The notes: generated by a model from the letters alone, not told the origin. A stretch of DNA of 46,778 bases from an uncultured Chthonomonas sp. (GCA_903951425.1 CAJBBX010000067.1:1-46778); one strand, 5' to 3'. Positions 8,364-16,773 are shown, numbered from the stretch's first letter. Numbers and translations are program-made.

Positions 8364-8701
8364 TCACCGGAATGGTCGTCGACCTTCGGCCGGTGGTGTG
8401 CCTTGAGGTGCGGGCTCCAGGTCGACCGTTCGCCAGTGTCGAGTGCGTTATCGACACTGGGTTCGAAGGCGCATTGGCCCTGCCGACGGAACTCGTCGCC
8501 AGTCTTGACCTGCCGTACCTGACCGGAATTTGCGCCAACCTGGCGGATGGCACCGACGTGAGCGTCGACGCGCACCGTGCCGGGGTGCTGTGGAACGGCC
8601 GTCACATGGAGGTCGCCGTGCTGGCGATGGGCCATCGGCCGCTGTTGGGCTCGGCGCTGCTGGCTGGTACCGAGGTCGTGGCGCGGTTCGTGGACCATTG
8701 A
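8360..8701 (+). CDS. Clan AA (AF_0612-type) aspartic protease
   Basis: 113 residues, the size of a single retropepsin-like lobe. The catalytic motif is IDTGFEGALALP, with D32-T33-G34, and a second hydrophobic-GSALL segment (MGHRPLLGSALL, about 92-103) matches the family's conserved C-terminal part. One D-T-G per chain means activity would require a homodimer. There is no signal peptide, so it acts in the cytosol. It starts at ATG 8360, overlapping the upstream gene by 4 bp. The family assignment is good. The biological role is not known, and its place beside two defence systems suggests, but does not show, a defensive or addiction function. Confidence 0.78.
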   Translation: MITGMVVDLRPVVCLEVRAPGRPFASVECVIDTGFEGALALPTELVASLDLPYLTGICANLADGTDVSVDAHRAGVLWNGRHMEVAVLAMGHRPLLGSALLAGTEVVARFVDH

Positions 8702-8788
8702 CTTGTGACCATCGATGCTGTGTGATCCCTGGATCTAGTCGGTGAGGTTAGCGCTGGTGACATCCAGCCCTGTTCGGCCCACATGCCG

Positions 8789-8919
8789 CCACGCGCTGAA
8801 CCGCGTGGCTCCGGAAGGCGTGTCCCGGCCGATGCCGGCACCCGAGGCAGCGTCCAGGGCCGTTACGTGCCCGCTTCAGCGGGCAGTCGCCGCTCGAAGC
8901 GCCGGGGTTCAGCCCGGCG
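8789..8919. repeat. Cluster of hairpins with related loops (REP-like)
   Basis: Four short inverted repeats follow one another: 8789-8808 (CCACGCG, loop CTGAAC, CGCGTGG), 8825-8838 (CCGGC, loop CGAT, GCCGG), 8869-8884 (GCCCGC, loop TTCA, GCGGGC) and 8900-8919 (CGCCGGG, loop GTTCAG, CCCGGCG). Two of the loops are reverse complements of each other (CTGAAC/GTTCAG) and a third contains TTCA. This repeated loop pattern suggests a dispersed, structured intergenic repeat rather than independent terminators. It occupies part of the 728-nt stretch (8702-9429) that has no intact gene. Confidence 0.55.
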
Positions 8920-8950
8920 TCGGCGCACCCACGACGAACGCCGTCCAAGA

Positions 8951-9308
8951 TCACATCCCGGCGTTCGCACCGGGCAGGCGCCGCCGCCGGGCCATCCGGC
9001 GCCCGATGTTGGCCGAGTTCACCACGGCCCGGTCCACCAAGCCCTCGGCCGCGATGCTACCGACGACAGCCAGCCACTCGGCGCCAGGATGCGTTAGCTA
9101 CCGGACTGACGGCTGCGCGGCCACCGGCGGATCGCTGCAGCGAACCCAGGCACAGGCCCAGTATCTCAATCGCCTGCGCAAAGGTCCCGGCGATCTCGGG
9201 CACGTAGATCGGCACAACAACGCTGTGTCTGGGCGGCGGACCGAGCAACGGACTCGACATGCCAGGATTTGCGCCATCACGCGTGAGGGAAACCCCGAAC
9301 GCCTTCAC
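8951..9308 (-). pseudogene. Frameshifted remnant of a glycosyltransferase-like gene
   Basis: In one minus frame from about 9260 the sequence reads MSSPLLGPPPRHSVVVPIYV and continues into a helix ending LCLGSLQRSAGG, the usual opening of family 2 glycosyltransferases (SVVVPIYV strand, then a helix). That frame ends at 9057. From about 9091 a second frame reads EWLAVVGSIAAEGLVDRAVV then NSANIGR, resembling the next GT2 strand (a nucleotide-sugar-binding region ending in N-x-G), and stops at 8951. The two frames line up in family order but are shifted, and nothing of the catalytic DxD part follows. No intact start or promoter is seen. A decayed fragment is the simplest reading. Confidence 0.4.
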
Positions 9309-9429
9309 CCGTCGTCAACTGCGCGGTCGTTCGCTGCGCGCCCACCTGGATCCACCAGGATCGGCGCGTAGTCTCGGTAAGCCGCACCAAGGTTCGCCGG
9401 CGTGCGAGTAGCCGCGCCACCCTCACCGG

Positions 9430-10635
9430 CTACCTATCCGCCCTCCATATGGCCTTGATCGTCTCCTCCACGCCCATGCCGTCGGGGCAGGCGGCGGACT
9501 TCGTGTTGCCGTAGCACCAGGCCTTGCCGTCCACGGGGTCGGCCAGGCAGCGGCTCATGGGCATCTGGAGGAAGCCGCTGGCGTCGTGCTCTCGGACCCA
9601 CTTCCAGGCATATCCGAGCCACTCGTTGCGGTAGGCCTCGGGCTGGTGGGCCAGCCAGCAGATCTCGTCGTAGCCCCAGGTCCAGTAGGGCATGCCGCCC
9701 TGCCCCGCCTTGCCGCTGGAGCCCCAGTTGTCGAACTCCACGAGGTAGGGCAGATGCTCGCAGGTCCATCCGCTGGGCGTGATGCCGCCGCGGCTCCGGC
9801 CATAGAGCGTGTCCAGGTAGCCCATCTGGAGCTCGCCCTTCTGCGGCTGCCCTGCCGTCTCCTTGATCCGCAGCGGGAAGGCATGCACGTCGAAGAGCAG
9901 CTTGCCTTCGTAGATCGGGCCGCCGTCGGGCGTGTGGGCGTCGCATAGCGCCAGATGCCTGCGGGCGTGGGACCGGGCGTAGCGCCGAACCCGAGCCAGG
10001 ATGTCGCGCCAGCCGACCCAGTCCTTGTCCGTCGCGCCGATGAGAGCCACCTGGCCGAAGTGCATGCCCTCCATGCCGGCGTCAATGTAGGCGGTGGCCT
10101 GGTGGAAGAACCACATCCGGGTCTCGGTCCGCGTGATGTCGGGCACCGACTGGTCGGGCGCCCAGTGGTTCCGGAACTTGCCGTCCGGGAAGAGCATGTC
10201 GGCGTAGCGGTAGGAGCGCCGCTCGACCGGCAGCCCGAACTCGGCGAAGACGCGCGCCGGCACCTGCACCTGCTCCACCTGCTTGGTGACGATCTCGAAG
10301 ACGCAGCCCTGGAGGATCACGTCGGGGTCGTCGCGGTGGATGCGTTCGGCGATCGCCTTGGCGCGAGGCAGGCTCGCCTCGAAGCCGCCCTCGCCGCCCC
10401 AGAGGAAGAGGACGCGGCCCGCGTACTTCACCCCCATGTTCCGCACCATGCGCAGGTTGTCGTCCACATTCCCCTGGCCCATGCAGAGCGACATGGCCGT
10501 CACCGAACGGGAGAGGTAGTTCTCGAGCACCTTGCGGCTGATCTTGCCGTCGAAGCGGTAGTCACGGGCGGGTGCGGCGGCGGGCACGGCGAGCGCCACC
10601 GCGGCGCCGGCGCAGATGAGAAGCAGAGCGGTCAT
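9430..10635 (-). CDS. Exported protein of unknown function, TIM-barrel-like
   Basis: 401 residues from ATG 10635, chosen because AGGAGG lies 6 nt upstream and because MTALLLICAGAAVALAVPAA is a proper Sec signal peptide. The longer frame from 10683 has neither. The mature part has alternating hydrophobic strands and helices (GRVLFLWGGE, DPDVILQGCVFEIV, GMEGMHFGQVALIG, LLFDVHAF), consistent with a (beta/alpha) barrel, and many exposed tryptophans in the last third. Conserved-looking acidic and histidine residues (HFGQ, CDAHTPDGG, FDVHAFP) could form a glycosidase-like site. I cannot name the family. It is the last gene of the minus-strand block and probably acts outside the cytoplasm on a carbohydrate. 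Confidence 0.75.
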   Translation of the reverse strand: MTALLLICAGAAVALAVPAAAPARDYRFDGKISRKVLENYLSRSVTAMSLCMGQGNVDDNLRMVRNMGVKYAGRVLFLWGGEGGFEASLPRAKAIAERIHRDDPDVILQGCVFEIVTKQVEQVQVPARVFAEFGLPVERRSYRYADMLFPDGKFRNHWAPDQSVPDITRTETRMWFFHQATAYIDAGMEGMHFGQVALIGATDKDWVGWRDILARVRRYARSHARRHLALCDAHTPDGGPIYEGKLLFDVHAFPLRIKETAGQPQKGELQMGYLDTLYGRSRGGITPSGWTCEHLPYLVEFDNWGSSGKAGQGGMPYWTWGYDEICWLAHQPEAYRNEWLGYAWKWVREHDASGFLQMPMSRCLADPVDGKAWCYGNTKSAACPDGMGVEETIKAIWRADR

Positions 10636-10719
10636 CCCAAGCCTCCTGGATTCGGTGCGACACGTCACCCGATCAGCATACACCGCGGGCGGGGCCGGCT
10701 TCGCGCGGCGCCACCCGTT

Positions 10720-11280
10720 TCACGGCGCCGGCGCCGGGTCAGCCGCCTCATGCGCCACGAGCTTGGCCAGTGCCGCGCTGTATCCGTCCCCGAATGAGAC
10801 GCAGGTGATGTCCGAGTAGGGGTACCGCAGCGTTCGGCCCGGCCTTGCGTCAGGCCCGACCGTGTCCAGCCTCAGCGCACGCTTCCCGAGCTTTCGGATC
10901 GTGCCGATCCGCAGGCAGCCAGGCGCCTTGAACTCGTCCTCGATGCCGAGGAGGGGGTATCGCGCGGCCGCCCATCGCAGGAGCGACGGCCAGTCGTCCA
11001 GTTCGACGCCGTCCGGCGCCACCGGGGCCCGACCCAGAAGCCGGAGCGCGCGGCTCATGAAGCTAGTGTCCGGCCGCCACCACCGGATGTCGCGGCACCT
11101 GACGACCGCATGGCCATTCAGCGTCATGGCGTGGTCGTCAAGGACATGGAGCATCGCCAGCTCAGAACCGACGCCGACGAGGAAGCCGTCGAGCAGGTCC
11201 GCCGACTTCGGCCGGCGCACGAGGCGAACCATGGTGTCGGCGCAGATGTAGTCGCTATAGTACCGGCGGTCCTTCGGCAT
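10720..11280 (-). CDS. Hypothetical cytosolic protein
   Basis: 186 residues, no signal peptide or membrane segment. A strong AAGGAGG sits just upstream of ATG 11280. The first half has short beta-like segments (MVRLVRRP, ADLLDGFLVGVG, LAMLHVLDDHAMTLNGHAVV) with a likely small barrel. The middle carries an acidic/tryptophan stretch (DDWPSLLRWAAARYPLLGI), and the C-terminal half again looks like beta strands (GTIRKLGKRALRLDTVGPD). Similar proteins occur in actinobacteria and other soil bacteria as conserved hypotheticals, from memory. It is 27 nt downstream of the glycosidase at 11308 and probably co-transcribed. No function can be assigned. Confidence 0.7.
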   Translation of the reverse strand: MPKDRRYYSDYICADTMVRLVRRPKSADLLDGFLVGVGSELAMLHVLDDHAMTLNGHAVVRCRDIRWWRPDTSFMSRALRLLGRAPVAPDGVELDDWPSLLRWAAARYPLLGIEDEFKAPGCLRIGTIRKLGKRALRLDTVGPDARPGRTLRYPYSDITCVSFGDGYSAALAKLVAHEAADPAPAP

Positions 11281-11307
11281 CAGGTTCCTCCTTGGCGTAC
11301 CGGCGCC

Positions 11308-12780
11308 TCAGCTGCCGGCGCTCGTTGTCCGCACACGCACCAGGATGTCGTGTCGGAACTCCGGCAGGGCCACGGTTGTGGCGTTGCCTCCCGCGACGGT
11401 GACGGCCGGCGACCACTGGCCCGCCTCGGGCGACAAGCAGGAGACGCTGTACGATCCGTCGGGCAGGCTCAGCGTCAGGGCGCCGCGGATCGGCTCTCCG
11501 GCGCCGGGCTCCCCGAGTTCGCGCTCGTCGGCGACGTAGACCGAGATGTCGCTACCCGCCACGCCGAAGGCCGCCTCCACGGTCTGCTCAGGGACCGATG
11601 TGACCACGCCGCGCAGGGGCCGCGCCGCCACGAGGTCAAGCCCGTGGATGAACCGGGACAGATGCCGGAACCAGGTTCGGATGCAGCGCTGCGACGCCTC
11701 CGTGCCGGTCTCGCAGTAGTTGATGATCGAGAAGTCGATGTAGTCATAGTGCGCGCCGCACATGAGCGCCATCCAGGCCCGCTTGCGATGGATGGTCCAG
11801 CCGTCATAGTCCTTGTACTGGCTGGCCACGTTGTCTTCGTCCAGGTTCAGCGGCTTGCCCTCGGCCGCTGCCGCCAGGCAGTAGTCGCGAACCGCCCGGA
11901 GCTTGAGCTGCTTGGACATGAACTGGCCCATGTCGTACTCCACGCCGTCCAGCGTGGTGCCCGGCAAGGGGTGCATGTTCACGATGTCCAGCGGGAAGTC
12001 CCGGAACGAGAGCGTGGAGCCCTGCACGAAGGGGTGCCACTGGAACGCCTCCTGTCCGGCGATGAGGTGCCTCTTGGGCAGCGACGCCTCGGTCTGCCGG
12101 ATCTCGGCGGCGATGGCCCGCTCCCACTCGTTCACCGCATCGACGCCGGGATTGCCCTCGCCGGGATGGCAGCCGCCGGGCTCGTTGCAGATCTCGAAGA
12201 AGAGGTTGTCGTAGGCGTTCACCTCGCGGACGATCCGCCGCACGTGCTCCATCTGCCGCGCGACCAGCTCCGGATGCTGCAGAGTCATGTAGGTAGGCCA
12301 GGAGATGGGCTGCAGGCCGTTCACGTTGTTGGCGCTGTTGAGCGGGTTCAGCGCCCAGATCCGGTCTTCGTAGGTGTTGCTCAGCAGCACCAGTTCCACG
12401 ATGATCCCCAGCTCGGAGGCCCTGGCCATGAAGGCGTGCAGCCGCTGGTAGAACTCGGGGTTCGGCTTGTCCAGGTCGAACTTAGGTTCGCCGTCCTGGG
12501 CCCGGCCCGGCCCGGTCCGCTCAAACGGGGCGATGTAGTCCGGCGACTCGGGCTTGCAGGTCGAGTAGGGATTGCAGGCGCTCTGCAGTTCGCGGAATAG
12601 CACGAAGAGGCGGGTCAGGGTCATGCCCTTGTCGGCCGCGTCCTCCAGATAGCGCTCGTACCGGAACGGCCGGTTCATCACGGCGCCGTAGTGCTCCGTT
12701 GCCGTGAGCAGCACGAGCGGCTTGCCGCGGAACTCGAACAACCGGGGGTTCTCGGGATGGATGCGGATAGGTTGTGGCAT
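11308..12780 (-). CDS. Clan GH-A-like glycoside hydrolase (cellulase-type fold)
   Basis: 490 residues without a signal peptide. The N-terminal 370 residues look like a (beta/alpha)8 barrel of clan GH-A. The acid/base motif is FFEICNEPGG with N199-E200, and a likely nucleophile is E315 in NLDEDNV. The opening FEFRGKPLVLLTATEHYG, with VMNRPFRYERYLEDAADKGM, is typical of putative GH5/GH39/DUF4038-like enzymes. A C-terminal beta domain of about 100 residues (PIRGALTLSLPDGSYSVSCL region) follows. The enzyme probably hydrolyses a beta-linked glycoside with retention, on oligosaccharides taken into the cell. AGGAG lies 8 nt upstream of the ATG. The exact GH family cannot be fixed by eye. Confidence 0.75.
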   Translation of the reverse strand: MPQPIRIHPENPRLFEFRGKPLVLLTATEHYGAVMNRPFRYERYLEDAADKGMTLTRLFVLFRELQSACNPYSTCKPESPDYIAPFERTGPGRAQDGEPKFDLDKPNPEFYQRLHAFMARASELGIIVELVLLSNTYEDRIWALNPLNSANNVNGLQPISWPTYMTLQHPELVARQMEHVRRIVREVNAYDNLFFEICNEPGGCHPGEGNPGVDAVNEWERAIAAEIRQTEASLPKRHLIAGQEAFQWHPFVQGSTLSFRDFPLDIVNMHPLPGTTLDGVEYDMGQFMSKQLKLRAVRDYCLAAAAEGKPLNLDEDNVASQYKDYDGWTIHRKRAWMALMCGAHYDYIDFSIINYCETGTEASQRCIRTWFRHLSRFIHGLDLVAARPLRGVVTSVPEQTVEAAFGVAGSDISVYVADERELGEPGAGEPIRGALTLSLPDGSYSVSCLSPEAGQWSPAVTVAGGNATTVALPEFRHDILVRVRTTSAGS

Positions 12781-12943
12781 GGCGCGATCTCCTGGCCGGC
12801 GACGGTCTGCCCGTCAGTTTACGCCACGCCGGGCACGCAGCCAATGGTGCGGCGCCCAACGTCGTGCGAGCCGATCGAGAACGCGCGCCGGGGAGTTGGT
12901 CCGTGAGCGGCTCAGAGACGTACCGCGGAGAAGGCGCCTGGCG

Positions 12944-15478
12944 CTACTCCGGTCGGGTCTTGCCGGCGCCTGTCCTCGTGGCCTTGTCCCGCCCCCCGCC
13001 CCCCGCCCTTGGCTCGATCTGCATGTTGGGCTTGAGGTCGAGGAAGAGGACGGCGTGCTCCTCGCCGTCTGTGTTCCGGACCTTCAGGCACTCCTTCGTG
13101 TTGGTGGCCGTGAGCGGGCTGGAGCGTATCTCCTTGGGCAGGCCCCAGACGGCGATGGCGTAGTCGGTGAACGGGGTGTCGCTGCGGAGCGTGAGCTTCA
13201 GCACCATGTCGGCGCCCTGGCGCTCCCAGCGGGCGGCGGGGATGTGCACGTCGGGCGTGTCGGTCCGGGCCACGGCGCTGCCGGCGGGCGTGGAGGTCTG
13301 GACGGAGTAGTCGAACCGCCAGATGGGGTTCGGGCATTCGCGCTCGAAGCGGATCGACCACCGGCCCTCCTCGACCAGGATGAACTCGTACGACAGGGGG
13401 TCCTTGTAGCCAATCCGGGGCACCTTGGAGACGCGCGTGAGCCACGGCAGGCGCTCGCGGGTCACCAGGAAGTACCGGGCCATGTCCCACTGGTAGGTCC
13501 ACCAGATGTCGTACATGACGTGGTCGGTCTTGCTGACGAAGAGGGTCCGAGGTGTGGTCGGGAAGTGCCGGCGGTAGTAGTCGGCGACGTCGACCGATCG
13601 AGCGAACACGACTTTCTGCTTCTTCGGCAGCTCGAAGGCCAGGAACCGCTGGTACCGATCGATGAAGGCCTCGAAGGCTCGCCTCCGCCCGGCGTCCGGT
13701 ACGCCCCGGACCCAATCGCCCATCCGAAGGCCGTCGGTGGCAGACGGGAAGGGCGCCTCGGTGGGCGTCTCGCCATGGACCACCGGCCTGCCGTTGAGGT
13801 AGAGCGTCACGCTGCGCCCCTGGCGGACCGCGACGAGGTGCTGCCACTCATTCGCGACAAGCTGCACGCCCTCGGTGCAGAACCAACCGTCACCCGAGCC
13901 CGCGATCAGGCGGAACCGGTTGTGCTGGTCGGACTCCTGCTCGAACGAGATGCCGCGGAACGGCCCGCCGCCCGTGTTGTGGCTGGAGAGGATGTTGGCC
14001 CATTGCCGTTGCTGCGCGGCGGGCCTCACCCAGCATCCGATCGTGAAGTCGCGCGTGTCGGTGCCCACGCCCGGCGGAACGATCACGCAGCCGGCCTTGC
14101 CGTCCAGCTCCAGGGCCTGGCCGCGAACGCCCGGCGCCCGGCGCGCGCCGTTGGCCAGCTGTCCATGGCGTCCGTTGCCGGAGAGGTCCGTGACGGTGGG
14201 TCCGGAGCCGTCGAAGGTCCAGGCGGCTACCGCGCCCTTGAGCTTGGCGATCCCGTCGCGCGAGACGTCGGCGATCTCCGCGGCGCTCATTGCGCGGGGC
14301 ATGAGGAACGGCTCGTCGATCAGCCCGGCGAAGTTGCGCGGCTCTCCGACGCCGGTCTCGAAGTCCGGGTTCGGGTAGCCGATGCCGACATCGAGCGCCT
14401 CGTACAGCGGGTTCACGAAGGCCGGATGCCCCGACATGCGCGCCAGGTTGCTGATCTCCGCCGCGCTGGTGAGCATGCACTTGCGGGCCTTCGCCCAGTC
14501 CCCCTCGGATACCTTGAAGTGCCAGCTCACGGGGCCGAGGAAGTGCCAGCTTCCGCAGAAGTCCCACTGGTGGCTCACCACCGCGGAGGGCGCCTGGGCA
14601 GGCTTGCGGCAGTCCGTCGGCGAGGTGAAGTAGGGGAACTCCGGCATGCCGAGCCATGGCTTGGCGTTGGCGCACCAGAGCCCGCAGTGGTCGTTCACGC
14701 CGACCTCGGCCAGGGCGCGGGCGTAGCCGGGGTCCAGCTCGTGGTTGCACTCGATCCATGCCGACCGTCCGTCTGCCGGATCCGGCAACAGCGCCCGCGT
14801 CCTGCTCATGGCCTGGCCGTACTGCGCCACCCGTTCGGCGTGGCTGAGAGCGGGCGTGTCGGGCAGGATCGGGATGACGCTGTCGCCATATGATCGGTTG
14901 TAGCCGAGCAGCCGTGCGCAGAGCGGGTCATCAGCCCGGATGCGGTCGGCCGGGATCCGGTAGTCGAGCGGGATGCCGGTCGCGTGGAGGGTCGGGTCGG
15001 GCTCCAGGGGGCAGAACGGGCTGAAGCTGAGCACGGTGTACTCGTCGTCGACCACGGCGAAGTACCGCGTGAGCGTGACGTCGCCCGAGTGCAGCACGGC
15101 GAGGTAGTTGCCGGTCTGGCGCGGCGTGTACCGGATTGCGCCGCCACCGGCCGCCAGCCGCACGGTCAGCTGCTCGGATGGAAGCCTGTTGACCCAGTTC
15201 AGGTCGCCGCCTGCCCGGAATGCCCTGCCGGGCTTGGCCTGCTCCAGGTATCGCGGGAACACGCGGAGCGAGGTGAGGTTGGCGCCGGGTATCCCGGAGA
15301 GGCGCAACTCGATCGACTCGCCGAGCTTCAGGAGCCGTGCAGAGGTCGTGAGCAGAGGCGTGGACGTGATCGTCATGTTGTTCCGCTCCCTGGGCCTTGC
15401 CTGCGCGGGGTGCGCCGGACCCGCCGAGATCCCGACCGCCATGGCAACGATGCATGTCAGCAGAACGCCGTGGCGCAT
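12944..15478 (-). CDS. Large exported protein with a permuted LamG lectin domain
   Basis: 844 residues from ATG 15478, which begins a signal peptide (MRHGVLLTCIVAMAVGISAG, then PAHPAQA). The frame stays open to a GTG at 15550 that overlaps the upstream stop, so the start is not certain. Layout: a beta-sandwich-like N-terminus (about 30-150), an alpha/beta part with CNHELD and HQWDFCGSWHFLG motifs (about 170-370), a LamG/concanavalin-like lectin region (about 375-585), then an alpha/beta part (RRAFEAFIDRYQRFLAFELP to DIWWTYQWDMARYFL) and a C-terminal beta domain. The LamG segment that normally ends the domain (NFAGLIDEPFLMPRAMSAAE) comes before its first strand (AAWTFDGSGPTVTDLSGNGR). The flanking parts read like one enzyme into which the lectin was inserted, perhaps polysaccharide-deacetylase-like; that part is weak. 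Confidence 0.7.
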   Translation of the reverse strand: MRHGVLLTCIVAMAVGISAGPAHPAQARPRERNNMTITSTPLLTTSARLLKLGESIELRLSGIPGANLTSLRVFPRYLEQAKPGRAFRAGGDLNWVNRLPSEQLTVRLAAGGGAIRYTPRQTGNYLAVLHSGDVTLTRYFAVVDDEYTVLSFSPFCPLEPDPTLHATGIPLDYRIPADRIRADDPLCARLLGYNRSYGDSVIPILPDTPALSHAERVAQYGQAMSRTRALLPDPADGRSAWIECNHELDPGYARALAEVGVNDHCGLWCANAKPWLGMPEFPYFTSPTDCRKPAQAPSAVVSHQWDFCGSWHFLGPVSWHFKVSEGDWAKARKCMLTSAAEISNLARMSGHPAFVNPLYEALDVGIGYPNPDFETGVGEPRNFAGLIDEPFLMPRAMSAAEIADVSRDGIAKLKGAVAAWTFDGSGPTVTDLSGNGRHGQLANGARRAPGVRGQALELDGKAGCVIVPPGVGTDTRDFTIGCWVRPAAQQRQWANILSSHNTGGGPFRGISFEQESDQHNRFRLIAGSGDGWFCTEGVQLVANEWQHLVAVRQGRSVTLYLNGRPVVHGETPTEAPFPSATDGLRMGDWVRGVPDAGRRRAFEAFIDRYQRFLAFELPKKQKVVFARSVDVADYYRRHFPTTPRTLFVSKTDHVMYDIWWTYQWDMARYFLVTRERLPWLTRVSKVPRIGYKDPLSYEFILVEEGRWSIRFERECPNPIWRFDYSVQTSTPAGSAVARTDTPDVHIPAARWERQGADMVLKLTLRSDTPFTDYAIAVWGLPKEIRSSPLTATNTKECLKVRNTDGEEHAVLFLDLKPNMQIEPRAGGGGRDKATRTGAGKTRPE

Positions 15479-15546
15479 GGTCGCGTACGGCCTCACCGTG
15501 CTTTCCTCGGCTTCGGCCTTCGCGTAGGTCCTGCCATGGCGGTTCC

Positions 15547-16773
15547 TCACTCCAGCGGCAACAGCAGGCTGGCCGCGCTTGGGGTCAGCGGAGCGTCGCC
15601 TGCCAGTGACAGCAGTGCAGCTTGCGTCGTGGGCTCAGCCTCCAGGGCGTCCGTCAGGGCGGCGTGGCGCGCGAGGAGCGGCAGGTTGCCGAGGCCGTGC
15701 TGAGCCGCCTCGGCTGCGTCGCGGAGGTCGGCGGGCCAAAGGCGCGTGGCTGATGAGAAGCATCGGATGGGATCGATCGCCGGGTAGAGGCGCCGGCCGG
15801 CCAGTTCGCCACTGAGGGGCACGCGCCAGGTCAGGCCGCCCAGCGCATACTCCACCAGCCGGAGGTAAGGGTGCGACTCGCGCTGCTCTTCCTCCTCGTT
15901 GTCCACCGCGATGTGCCAGGCCGAGGCCACCAGCGTCAGCGATCCGCCGAGCCCGCCGCCGAAGAGCCCCTCGCCGCCGAACCAGCCCGGAGCCTGGAGC
16001 CACTCCGTCATGCGGAGCCGCGCGGCGGACTGGTCGGCCTCGGCCTGCGCGTCGGCGTTCTCGGCCTCCAGCATGGCGGCCCAGCAGGCGGTCAGCGAGT
16101 CGATCAGCAGCAGCACGTGGCGCCCCTGCTCGGTCCGGCGTTGGGCGGCGGCGAGGACGACCTCGGCGGCGAGGGCCTCCTGCTCGGCGGGAACGCCCTC
16201 CTCGCGCGAGGGGGTGGTCACCACCTCCACGCCGGGGAAGCGCCGTCGCCAGTGGGTCGCCTCCTCGCTTCGGGCGCGGCAGAGGAGGGCGATTGTCTTC
16301 ACCTCACCGGAGGCGGTTGCGGCCTGGGCCACGGTCTGGAGGCACCGCGTGAGGCCGGAGCCGTGCGGCCCGTAGACCAGCCCGGCGGCGCCGACGGCAA
16401 GGGGGGCGCAGCACTCCAGCACCTGTCCGGTCAGGCCGGCTCGCGGAACGTCGAGGGGGATCAGCCGCTCCAGCGGCGACCGGTCGTAGGCGGAGCGCTT
16501 GCGCGGCGTGGGGCGGTCGGCGGCTTCGTCGGGATCGATGCCGTTGATGGCGGTGATGCGCACGAGGGCGCCGTGCTCGACGACGCCGGTGATGATGTCG
16601 CCCGAATCGATCCGGCGCTCGGCCAGCACGCGGTCGAGTACGGGGGTTCGGTCGAAGCCCCATCGAGCGCCGAAACGCAAGACGGTCACCGCTCCGTCGG
16701 CCGGGCGATGGGCGATGCCGTGGATGGTCTCGCCTGGTTCGAGCCGCATGAGCGGCGTGCCCGAATGCGGCAT
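15547..16773 (-). CDS. Rho-like RecA-fold ATPase with a degenerate P-loop
   Basis: 408 residues from ATG 16773 (GGAGG 6 nt upstream; the longer frame from 16884 lacks one). It follows Rho termination factor from end to end. A cold-shock-like RNA-binding part (about 15-80, with LAERRIDSGDIITG matching the Rho RRFNLRTGDTISG region) is followed by SPLERLIPLD and then VLECCAPLAVGAAGLVYGPH. The Walker B equivalent is HVLLLIDSLTA, then GGSLTLVASAW and RRLYPAIDPIRCFSS. The P-loop is GPHGSGLT (135-142): the lysine of the Rho motif APPKAGKT is leucine. The arginine of LSRKIAEKR also appears as glycine (LSGELAGRR). It probably cannot hydrolyse ATP like true Rho, so a regulatory or RNA-binding paralogue is likely. 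It is divergent from lacI. Confidence 0.75.
   Translation of the reverse strand: MPHSGTPLMRLEPGETIHGIAHRPADGAVTVLRFGARWGFDRTPVLDRVLAERRIDSGDIITGVVEHGALVRITAINGIDPDEAADRPTPRKRSAYDRSPLERLIPLDVPRAGLTGQVLECCAPLAVGAAGLVYGPHGSGLTRCLQTVAQAATASGEVKTIALLCRARSEEATHWRRRFPGVEVVTTPSREEGVPAEQEALAAEVVLAAAQRRTEQGRHVLLLIDSLTACWAAMLEAENADAQAEADQSAARLRMTEWLQAPGWFGGEGLFGGGLGGSLTLVASAWHIAVDNEEEEQRESHPYLRLVEYALGGLTWRVPLSGELAGRRLYPAIDPIRCFSSATRLWPADLRDAAEAAQHGLGNLPLLARHAALTDALEAEPTTQAALLSLAGDAPLTPSAASLLLPLE

Noticed and set aside
8742-9371. A 209-codon plus-strand open frame over the island boundary
   Set aside because: It runs straight through the hairpin repeats and the GT remnant, is rich in A, R, P and T, and has no family-like pattern.
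11110-12600. A 496-codon plus-strand open frame
   Set aside because: It overlaps the GH-A-like gene on the other strand and is compositionally antisense-like.
12704-14893. A 729-codon plus-strand open frame
   Set aside because: It is antisense to the LamG protein, with no domain motif and no ribosome site.
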